The position numbers and the translations under genes are program-made. The notes beneath the pieces are model-generated. The model had not been told where the DNA came from. It made no database searches and saw only the letters and a program-made list of their open reading frames with translations. A stretch of DNA of 12,367 nt from Syntrophomonadaceae bacterium (GTDB lineage: Bacteria; Bacillota; Dethiobacteria; DTU022), in the NCBI GenBank assembly GCA_007136055.1, contig SLHT01000111.1, positions 1-12,367 of the forward strand, read 5' to 3'. Each line of letters starts with the position of its first letter. Position 1 is the first letter of the stretch. Shown here one piece after another: positions 6,626 to 12,367 of this stretch.

Positions 6626-8077
6626 ATGATTTCAAATTACATCGAACAAACATCACCATATATCAGTTGGGTTACTGAATCTCAGATGGAAAGAATACAC
6701 CTGGCCTCATTAGAAGTTCTGGAGAGAACCGGGACAAGAGTAGATAATCCAAAAGCCTTAAAACTGCTTAAAGATTCCGGCTGTCTGGTTAAAGGCAATA
6801 TAGTAAAAATTCCATCCTGGCTGGTAGATGAATGTATGAAAAGTGCTCCTAAAAAAATTACATTAGGCAACAGAAAAGGCAAGAGAACTATAACCCTTGC
6901 CAAAAACAGACCTTATTTCGGCACCGGTTCAGATCTTCCTTTTATTTATGATATTGATACCGGCATCAGGAGGTATGCAACTTTAAATGATGTAGAAAAA
7001 GCTATAAAGGTACTGGATTCACAGGAAAATTATGATTTCATAATGAGCTATTTCGCTTCGTATGATGTTCCTAAAAAAACCAGTGAATTACATCAGTTCA
7101 AGGCTATGTTATCTAATTCAGTTAAACCTGTTGTTTTTACCGCAAATAATGTTGGAAATACTGAAGCAATAATTGAAATGGCTGCCCTTGTAGTCGGGGG
7201 ATATGATAATTTAAGAAATAGCCCACTCGTGGTTTTATATTCAGAACCAATTTCACCATTGATTCATAGCGAGGAAGGCATAGGCAAAATGCTAAAGTGC
7301 CATGAGTATGGAGTTCCTGTAGTATATACCCCGGGTATGCTTTCCGGCGCAACAGGTCCTGTAACCAAGGCAGGAACAATTACCCTGATGAATGCTGAAG
7401 CTCTGACAGGGGTTGTTATATCCCAGCTACATAAAAAGCATGCTCCAATTATCATAGGTGGGGGCTGCTTTCCCATGGATATGAAAAGCAGTTCCTCCCT
7501 TTATGGCTGCCCTGAAGGGCAAATGAATTTTGCAATTATGACTCAGTTGTCCAGATTTTATGGGATACCAAATTTCACAGAAGCTGGATGTACGAATGCG
7601 ACAATCCCCGATTCCCAGGCAGGTTTCGAAGCAGGTGTAAGTATATTAATGAACCAGCTTAGTGGAGCGAATCTAATTCATGACGTGGGATACTTAGAAG
7701 GTGGTAAAACCGGATGTCTGCCTTTTCTTGTTATGTGTAATGACTACATAGGTTACGCAAGATATCTTGGGAAAGGGACTATAATAAATGACGATACTTT
7801 AGCAGTGGACGCTATAGACGAGGCCGGCATTGGAAATAATTTTTTGTCACTGGAACATACTTATGAACATTTTCGAGAGGAAATTTGGCAGCCAAAATTT
7901 TTTAACAGGCTGATGTGGGAAGCATGGGAAGCAAAAGGGAAAGTATCTTATACGGATATTCACCGGGATGAAGTGGAAAGAATTCTGAGTTGCGATCATC
8001 CTGAACCATTAAGTAATACGGTTGCTGCCGGATTGGAAGAGATTATAGCTAAGAGAGAAAAGTCTCTAGAAGGATAA
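6626..8077 (+). CDS. MttB-superfamily (trimethylamine methyltransferase-like) protein, non-pyrrolysine
   Basis: A 483-residue member of the trimethylamine methyltransferase superfamily, TIM-barrel enzymes that transfer a methyl group from an amine to a cobalamin-binding corrinoid protein. Typical segments are HLASLEVLERTGTRVDNP (25-42), GTGSDLPFIYDIDTG (99-113), YTPGMLSGATGPVTKAG (234-250), IIIGGGCFPMDMKS (275-288) and GANLIHDVGYLEGG (347-360). The frame has no internal TAG, so it lacks the pyrrolysine of true trimethylamine enzymes. Characterised pyrrolysine-free relatives demethylate quaternary amines such as glycine betaine, proline betaine and carnitine. Which amine this one uses cannot be read from sequence. 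It starts 27 bases after hutH with AAGGGGAGA as ribosome site and no visible promoter or terminator between, so it is probably co-transcribed with the hut genes. It is collinear with, and clearly paralogous to, the protein at 10433-11863. Its G+C looks lower than that of hutH. Confidence 0.85.
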   Translation: MISNYIEQTSPYISWVTESQMERIHLASLEVLERTGTRVDNPKALKLLKDSGCLVKGNIVKIPSWLVDECMKSAPKKITLGNRKGKRTITLAKNRPYFGTGSDLPFIYDIDTGIRRYATLNDVEKAIKVLDSQENYDFIMSYFASYDVPKKTSELHQFKAMLSNSVKPVVFTANNVGNTEAIIEMAALVVGGYDNLRNSPLVVLYSEPISPLIHSEEGIGKMLKCHEYGVPVVYTPGMLSGATGPVTKAGTITLMNAEALTGVVISQLHKKHAPIIIGGGCFPMDMKSSSSLYGCPEGQMNFAIMTQLSRFYGIPNFTEAGCTNATIPDSQAGFEAGVSILMNQLSGANLIHDVGYLEGGKTGCLPFLVMCNDYIGYARYLGKGTIINDDTLAVDAIDEAGIGNNFLSLEHTYEHFREEIWQPKFFNRLMWEAWEAKGKVSYTDIHRDEVERILSCDHPEPLSNTVAAGLEEIIAKREKSLEG

Positions 8078-8091
8078 ATCACTTTAGATAG

Positions 8092-8205
8092 GATAGCCTG
8101 GTGGTTGCCGCGCCTATTTTACCGGGGCAGGGTCACCTAATTGTAGATTCAGATGATGGGTTAAAGAATGGTTTTGGGTTTGATGGTTTTATATGCCATT
8201 ATTGA
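8092..8205 (+). pseudogene. Possible remnant of a hutI-like gene end
   Basis: Between a TAG (8089-8091) and a TGA (8203-8205) there are 37 open codons with no convincing start or ribosome site. They encode LVVAAPILPGQGHLIVDSDD and more. LPGQGHL (8119-8139) is identical to residues 413-419 at the C terminus of the HutI protein (3471-3491). Over the core 17 bases of the match, 14 are identical and the three differences are all at third codon positions. The stretch also looks richer in G+C than its surroundings. I infer a decayed or truncated relative of a hut-type amidohydrolase gene; a short chance match is the alternative. Confidence 0.3.
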
Positions 8206-8213
8206 GTAGGGCT

Positions 8214-8239
8214 GATTACTAAAACAGGCATTAGTAATC
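8214..8239. repeat. Perfect 9-bp inverted repeat upstream of the activator gene
   Basis: GATTACTAA (8214-8222), an 8-base loop AACAGGCA, then TTAGTAATC (8231-8239). No T run follows on either strand, so an operator for the downstream regulator gene, or an mRNA 3'-end hairpin for the methyltransferase gene, is more likely than a simple terminator. It lies about 140 bases before the activator start. The rest of the 8078-8375 gap shows no gene or sigma-54 promoter; TTGGTT and TAGAAT (near 8275-8300) with a short 15-base spacer is a weak sigma-A candidate. Confidence 0.4.
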
Positions 8240-8375
8240 CTTAAAAACTTCAACTTCCAAATCAGGACTAATATTGGTTGCTTCTTATCCGGGTTAGAAT
8301 CATGAAAGGTATTTGTGGTATTTGTGTCTAATAAAGGGGGTGAAGAATCATTTCTTTTGCGAAGAAGGTGAGGTT

Positions 8376-10058
8376 GTGACTCTGTCAAAACAAAATTATT
8401 GGGAAAATATCCTTGATGAAGCTGCAGAAGCAATTATAGTGACCGATGAAAAAAATCAAATTATTTATAAAAACAAAGTTGCTGAAAAACTTCTTTCTTT
8501 AAAAGGAATTGAAATTGCAGAAATAATTGATCTTCAGAGCATGGATAAGACTTTAATAAAAGAAGGAAAGACATATACGGTAAGGCACAAATCTTTTCAG
8601 CCAAGTGAATTCCCGGTAAATATATGGTATATTGCCGACATATCAGATAAAAAAAGAACGGATCAAGAGTTAAGGCTCTTTAACGCTATAATAGATTCTA
8701 TAAGCGAAGGGGTTATTGCTTCCACGCCTGATGGTATAGTTACAGTTTATAATAAGCAGCTTGAGAAATTAGAAGGAAGAAATCGGGAACAATTACTTGG
8801 GAAACACATCACTGAAGTATATGATGTAACGAAAAAAAGCAGTGAGCATCTTATAGCGTTAGAAACTGGTAGGCCAATAACTGATATAAATCTAAATTAT
8901 ATTGCAAATAATAAAGAAATGCATATCGTTTCAAGCACTTTTCCGTTACAGGAAGACGGTTCCACTACCGCGGTTTACTCTATCAGTAGAGATATCACAG
9001 GCATCCGCCAGCTATTTCTAAGAACAATTGATACCATGGAAACAAGAAGAGTCGGAGGTGGAAAAGAACATTTAAAGAATGGAACTACCTTTACTTTTAA
9101 TGATATTATTTATAACTGCTCTTCTATAAAACAAGTAATCAGGGATTCACAGAGAGCTGCAATTAGTCCTTCACCAATCTTGGTCTTTGGAGAAACAGGA
9201 ACGGGAAAAGAACTTATTGTGCAAGGCATACATAATGCTGGAACAAACCGAAATGAAATGTTTATGGCAATAAATTGTGCTGCGATTCCAGATTCATTGC
9301 TTGAAAGCCTTCTTTTTGGTACTGTCAGGGGAGCTTTTACTGGAGCAGAGGATATGAGGGGCCTGTTTGAACAAGTGGGGAAAGGCACTCTTTACCTTGA
9401 TGAAATAAACTCAATGGCCATAAGACTACAGGCCAAGATATTGCGTGTTTTTCAGGAGAAGAAGATAAGAAGAGTAGGCGCCAACACAGAGGTTCCAATA
9501 AACTGTCGTATTATCAGTTCCACCAACGTCGATCCCTGGCAGAGCGTTGAGGATGGAACTTTGAGGAAAGATCTGTATTATAGACTTGCTGTAATACAAA
9601 TTTATCTCCCACCGCTTAGAGAGCGTATTGGAGATATTGAACCCCTGATAGATTATTTCATTAGCAAGTATGGCAAAATCTACGGCAAGCAGAGTGTAAA
9701 AATTTCTGAAAAATTGTTAAACTTATTCAAACAGTATTCATGGCCAGGAAATGTTCGGGAGTTAGAACATGTAATTGAGCATTCTATGGCTATGATGGAT
9801 GAGGATGAGGCTGAGCTGACCTTTTACAGGATACCTTATCCTTTTTTTACCAGGATGAAAAGCGATTTCAGGAAAAAGCAGAATGACGAAATAACAAACC
9901 TTGGAGAAATTTTGACGGATGTTGAAAAGAAAACAATTCTGAATGCGTTAAATCTGCATAACTGGAATGTCACAAAAGCAGCCGGATATATCGGTATCGG
10001 GCGCCAAAACCTACAATATAGGATTTCCAAACTGAGAATAAAACGTCCTGGTAATTGA
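8376..10058 (+). CDS. Sigma-54-dependent activator with two PAS domains (PAS-PAS-AAA+-Fis)
   Basis: An enhancer-binding protein that opens sigma-54 promoters by ATP hydrolysis. I place the start at GTG 8376 (560 residues), preceded by AAGGTG at 8365-8370. Earlier in-frame starts (TTG 8313, GTG 8340) lack properly spaced ribosome sites. Domains: PAS about 10-90, PAS about 100-210, AAA+ about 240-480, Fis helix-turn-helix about 515-555. Walker A is GETGTGKE (272-279), the sigma-54 contact loop GAFTGA is intact (319-324), Walker B is LYLDE (339-343), the arginine-finger region is RKDLYYRL (397-404), and WPGNVREL (456-463) closes the sensor II region. There is no receiver domain, so input is probably a small ligand or redox signal sensed by the PAS domains. 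Two perfect -24/-12 promoters flank the gene (433 and 10316), making them its likely targets. The gene itself shows no sigma-54 promoter. Confidence 0.92.
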   Translation: MTLSKQNYWENILDEAAEAIIVTDEKNQIIYKNKVAEKLLSLKGIEIAEIIDLQSMDKTLIKEGKTYTVRHKSFQPSEFPVNIWYIADISDKKRTDQELRLFNAIIDSISEGVIASTPDGIVTVYNKQLEKLEGRNREQLLGKHITEVYDVTKKSSEHLIALETGRPITDINLNYIANNKEMHIVSSTFPLQEDGSTTAVYSISRDITGIRQLFLRTIDTMETRRVGGGKEHLKNGTTFTFNDIIYNCSSIKQVIRDSQRAAISPSPILVFGETGTGKELIVQGIHNAGTNRNEMFMAINCAAIPDSLLESLLFGTVRGAFTGAEDMRGLFEQVGKGTLYLDEINSMAIRLQAKILRVFQEKKIRRVGANTEVPINCRIISSTNVDPWQSVEDGTLRKDLYYRLAVIQIYLPPLRERIGDIEPLIDYFISKYGKIYGKQSVKISEKLLNLFKQYSWPGNVRELEHVIEHSMAMMDEDEAELTFYRIPYPFFTRMKSDFRKKQNDEITNLGEILTDVEKKTILNALNLHNWNVTKAAGYIGIGRQNLQYRISKLRIKRPGN

Positions 10059-10110
10059 CCTGGAAGGGAAAGTGTAGAAGATATTTACAATAATGAGTAG
10101 AAATGCTATA

Positions 10111-10179
10111 AAAAAATTTTGTATTGATTGTAGTGTATGCTTTCTGCTTCATGACATAAGTATTTGCAAAAAATTTTGT
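10111..10179. repeat. Direct repeat of AAAAAATTTTGT (A-tracts)
   Basis: The 12-mer AAAAAATTTTGT occurs at 10111-10122 and again at 10168-10179, 57 bases apart start to start. A-tracts of this type bend DNA. Here they lie upstream of a sigma-54 promoter, where bending helps a distant activator reach the polymerase. The function is inferred; part of the match reflects AT-rich sequence. Confidence 0.35.
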
Positions 10180-10195
10180 CGCAGCGAACATATTT

Positions 10196-10245
10196 TATGC
10201 GCCCTTTGAGCTTGAATAACTTAAGTCAATGGCAAGAAGCGCATA
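10196..10245. promoter_or_regulatory. Concentric dyad, candidate upstream activator site
   Basis: Three nested inverted repeats share one centre (between 10220 and 10221): TATGCGC (10196-10202) with GCGCATA (10239-10245), TTG (10206-10208) with CAA (10233-10235), and TTGA (10212-10215) with TCAA (10226-10229). The centre is about 121 bases before the predicted start of transcription from the promoter at 10316-10330, a standard place for a sigma-54 activator site. It is the best-formed dyad in this gap. Binding by the activator encoded just upstream is inferred. The 10059-10195 part of the gap shows only the A-tract repeat. Confidence 0.45.
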
Positions 10246-10292
10246 TATATTTTGCAGTCAATTTGTGAACATTATTATTTTACAGGCTATTT

Positions 10293-10314
10293 AACCCTTA
10301 TAAAGGGTTTTTTT
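10293..10314 (+). terminator. Rho-independent terminator
   Basis: AACCCTT, loop ATA, AAGGGTT, then seven T (10308-10314). The stem is short (7 bp, three of them G-C), so strength is moderate. It would stop transcripts coming from the activator gene, 235 bases upstream, immediately before the next promoter. Confidence 0.6.
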
Positions 10315-10315
10315 G

Positions 10316-10330
10316 TGGCACAGATTTTGC
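10316..10330 (+). promoter_or_regulatory. Sigma-54 (-24/-12) promoter of the second methyltransferase operon
   Basis: TGGCAC-AGATT-TTGC is an exact consensus match with GG (10317-10318) and GC (10329-10330) 10 bases apart. Transcription would start near 10342, leaving a leader of about 90 bases before the gene at 10433. It differs from the hut promoter at only one of the ten conserved-block positions (TGGCAC against TGGCAT). Confidence 0.88.
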
Positions 10331-10432
10331 TTTGTTTATATAAATGGTAGCCAGGAGATAATTTATAAAAGCAATATTATCAAATAACGGAAATATTAAC
10401 ATGGATCATTATTAATATGAGGAGGATGACGA

Positions 10433-11863
10433 ATGCGGACAAATATGCAGTTTCAGGATGTCGTCGGTCTTAACACTATTAGCTTTGATCAGTTTGAAGA
10501 AATACATTTTGCTACTCTGGAAGTTTTAAATAGGGTAGGTGTCAGGGTATACGATCAGGAATCTTTAGCTATTTTAAAAAAAGCCGGAGCACATGTCGAT
10601 GGTAACCTGGTGCATATTCCTACCTGGATGGTTCAAGAGGCTTTGGCCTCAGCTCCTTGCAGGGTTCCTGTTTTTAATAGAAATGGGGATACTGCTCTGT
10701 CGTTGGAAAAAGGTCGTAGCTATTATGGCTCAGGCTCTGATACTCCTTTTACAATTGATATCCATACAGGCCAAAGGCGCCTTTCTACAAAACAGGATGT
10801 AGTGAATTCAGCAATCATTAGCGACAGCCTGGAAAATATTGATTTTATCATGTCACTTGCCTTAGCTTCAGATGTTCCTACAGAAGAGTCATATATACAT
10901 CAATTTGAAGCAATGATCCTGAATACCACAAAACCCATTGTCTATACAGCAGCTAACCTAAATGATTTAAAAAAAATTGTAAGGATTGCTGAATTAGTAG
11001 CTGGAGGTACTGAAGCTTTAGCTAACAGGCCATTTATTATTCTTTATGACGAACCCTCTTCCCCGTTACAACATAGCAAAGATGCTTTAGGAAAATTATT
11101 ATATTTGGCTGAAAAAAAGTTGCCGGTTATATATACTCCTGCAGTAATGATGGGTGCGACGGCGCCGGTGACTGCTGCCGGGGCTATCGTGGTTGCTAAT
11201 TGTGAATCGCTATCCGGGTTAGTTCTCCATCAGCTGAAAGCAAAAGGATCACCTTTTATTATAGGAGGCGGTGCGCCTCCTATGGACATGAAAACCTTTC
11301 TTTGTTCATATGCCGCGCCGGAAGAACATTTGAATTGTGCGATAATGGCCAGGATGGCGCAGTACTATAACCTTCCGGTTTTTACGACTGCCGGATGTAG
11401 TGATTCTCAATTATTTGATCAACAGGCAGGGATGGAGGCGGGATTCAACCTTTTGGCTTCCACCTTGGCTGGTGGCAATTTAATCCATGATCTTGGCTAT
11501 ATTGGGGCGGGAATTACTTCATCAATGGAAATGCTGTTGATGTGTAATGAGACTGTAGGTATGGCTAAACGTTTTTTGAGGGGAATTGAACTGACTCCGG
11601 AAACTTTGGCTGTTGATGTCATTGAGAAAGTTGGACCGGGTGGAAATTATTTTGCGGAAGAACATACTTTCAAACATTTTCGGCAGCAGATCTGGGCTCC
11701 TGAGTTATTGAACAGAAAGTCCTATGATAACTGGAAAGCAGATGGGGCGACAGATTATGGAGATCGTTTAAATCGAAAAGTGCTTTCCATCATGCAAAAT
11801 CATAGTCCTGAAAAAATACCGGAAAATATTGTGGAGGAAATTCACGCCCTAGTAAGGAGCTAA
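10433..11863 (+). CDS. MttB-superfamily methyltransferase paralogue, non-pyrrolysine
   Basis: A 476-residue relative of the protein at 6626-8077. The two align without gaps through at least the first 140 residues and share many blocks, for example HFATLEVLNRVGVRV (25-39), GSGSDTPF (99-106), the IIGGGAPPMDMK segment (about 276-287) and GGNLIHDLGY. By eye roughly half of the residues agree. The role is transfer of a methyl group from an amine to a corrinoid protein; no TAG codon interrupts the frame, so it is expected to work on a quaternary amine like other pyrrolysine-free relatives. The corrinoid partner is not in the window. It has its own sigma-54 promoter and a strong ribosome site GGAGG (10421-10425), and it is followed 29 bases later by an aminotransferase gene. 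The differences from the first copy around the active-site barrel suggest a related but not identical substrate. Confidence 0.85.
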   Translation: MRTNMQFQDVVGLNTISFDQFEEIHFATLEVLNRVGVRVYDQESLAILKKAGAHVDGNLVHIPTWMVQEALASAPCRVPVFNRNGDTALSLEKGRSYYGSGSDTPFTIDIHTGQRRLSTKQDVVNSAIISDSLENIDFIMSLALASDVPTEESYIHQFEAMILNTTKPIVYTAANLNDLKKIVRIAELVAGGTEALANRPFIILYDEPSSPLQHSKDALGKLLYLAEKKLPVIYTPAVMMGATAPVTAAGAIVVANCESLSGLVLHQLKAKGSPFIIGGGAPPMDMKTFLCSYAAPEEHLNCAIMARMAQYYNLPVFTTAGCSDSQLFDQQAGMEAGFNLLASTLAGGNLIHDLGYIGAGITSSMEMLLMCNETVGMAKRFLRGIELTPETLAVDVIEKVGPGGNYFAEEHTFKHFRQQIWAPELLNRKSYDNWKADGATDYGDRLNRKVLSIMQNHSPEKIPENIVEEIHALVRS

Positions 11864-11892
11864 AGTATATATTTAAAGGAGGTGTAAGAGCC

Positions 11893-12367
11893 ATGCGCTT
11901 TTCTACAATGGCTGAAAACCTTAAACCTTCAGATATCAGGGAAATTCTGAAGCTGACTGAAAATCCTGAGGTTATTTCTTTTGCTGGTGGAGTTCCTGAC
12001 CCGGATTTATTTCCTATTGACGAAATGAAAGAAGTAACCCAAATTGTTCTTAAGGAGATGGGGAAAAAGGCGCTTCAGTATAATAGTACAGAGGGGTATA
12101 TCCCTTTAAGAGAGAAGATCGCTTCCCGCATGAATAAGGCTGGGATGAAAACACGAGCAGATAACATATTAATTATCAGCGGTTCTCAGCAGGGGCTGGA
12201 TTTTTCAGGGAAGCTCTTTTTAGATAAAAGCGATGCAGTAGTTTGTGAAAGTCCCAGCTATGCCGGTGCAATTAGTGCTTTTAAAACTTATGAGCCTGAG
12301 TTTATTGCAATCTCGTCCAATGAAGATGGAATGAATCTGGTTGAGCTTGAAGAAACTTTACAGGCAA
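11893..12367 (+). CDS. PLP-dependent aminotransferase, class I/II, N-terminal part (runs off right edge)
   Basis: The first 158 codons of a fold-type I aminotransferase. The start ATG at 11893 follows an excellent ribosome site, AAAGGAGGTG (11876-11885). Visible family marks are the substrate-arm sequence SFAGGVPDPDLFP (29-41), LQYNSTEGYIPLRE (61-74), the cofactor-phosphate region ISGSQQGLDF (95-104) and CESPSYAGAI (118-127). These resemble the 2-aminoadipate/LysN and kynurenine-type branch. The lysine that holds the cofactor lies beyond the window, so activity cannot be confirmed. It sits 29 bases after the methyltransferase gene with no terminator between, so it is probably co-transcribed from the promoter at 10316. 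It may remove the amino group of the demethylated product, but the substrate is unknown. Confidence 0.82.
   Translation, partial: MRFSTMAENLKPSDIREILKLTENPEVISFAGGVPDPDLFPIDEMKEVTQIVLKEMGKKALQYNSTEGYIPLREKIASRMNKAGMKTRADNILIISGSQQGLDFSGKLFLDKSDAVVCESPSYAGAISAFKTYEPEFIAISSNEDGMNLVELEETLQA

Noticed and set aside
8313..8375. Longer activator beginning at TTG 8313 or GTG 8340
   Set aside because: The added residues are not PAS-like, TTG 8313 has no good ribosome site, and the AAGGGG beside GTG 8340 directly abuts it without a spacer.
10401..10415. Tiny leader frame MDHY before the second methyltransferase
   Set aside because: No ribosome site and only four codons; chance is the simplest explanation.
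6626..11863. True pyrrolysine-containing trimethylamine methyltransferases
   Set aside because: Both frames are full length without an in-frame TAG.
1..12367. CRISPR arrays, insertion sequences, tRNA or rRNA genes
   Set aside because: No regularly spaced repeats, transposase frames, cloverleaf or rRNA motifs were seen on either strand.

Overview
The window looks like a piece of an anaerobic, Gram-positive (Clostridia-type) genome. The grounds are strong GGAGG-type ribosome sites, short gaps between genes, a GTG start, PAS/sigma-54 activators, and two copies of the MttB methyltransferase superfamily. This is inferred from gene content and style. No rRNA or other taxonomic marker is present, and the genus cannot be named.

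Layout. (i) 1-256, minus strand: the first 85 codons of a PAS-domain protein running off the left edge, divergent from everything else. (ii) 257-483: the divergent intergenic region, with a perfect 12-bp inverted repeat, a TGCATGCA palindrome and a textbook -24/-12 (sigma-54) promoter at 433-447. (iii) 484-6598: a complete histidine-degradation set in the order hutU, hutI, cyclodeaminase, glutamate formiminotransferase, hutH. (iv) 6626-8077: an MttB-superfamily methyltransferase only 27 bases after hutH, with its own ribosome site, apparently the last gene of the same operon. (v) 8078-8375: a gap holding a possible remnant of a hutI-like gene end and a 9-bp perfect hairpin. (vi) 8376-10058: a PAS-PAS-AAA+-Fis sigma-54 activator. 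(vii) 10059-10432: a regulatory gap with a concentric 50-bp dyad, a terminator and a second perfect -24/-12 promoter at 10316-10330. (viii) 10433-11863: a second MttB paralogue, then the first 158 codons of a class I/II aminotransferase that runs off the right edge.

How it may work together. HutH, HutU, HutI, the formiminotransferase and the cyclodeaminase would carry histidine to glutamate plus ammonia, with one carbon ending as methenyl-tetrahydrofolate. The MttB-type proteins are expected to move a methyl group from a quaternary or methylated amine to a corrinoid protein (not in the window), and from there usually to tetrahydrofolate. Placing both in one sigma-54-driven unit suggests use of an N-methylated histidine, for example histidine betaine (hercynine), with both kinds of one-carbon unit entering the folate pool. 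This is a hypothesis. It is strengthened by unusual active-site positions in HutH (Cys where His83 is expected), HutI (Asn for a metal-ligand Asp, Ala for a catalytic Glu) and HutU (the glycine-rich C-terminal loop is missing). It is weakened by the absence of a corrinoid protein, a corrinoid:folate methyltransferase or a transporter here.

Composition changes along the window: the five hut genes are visibly richer in G+C than the two methyltransferase genes and the regulator.
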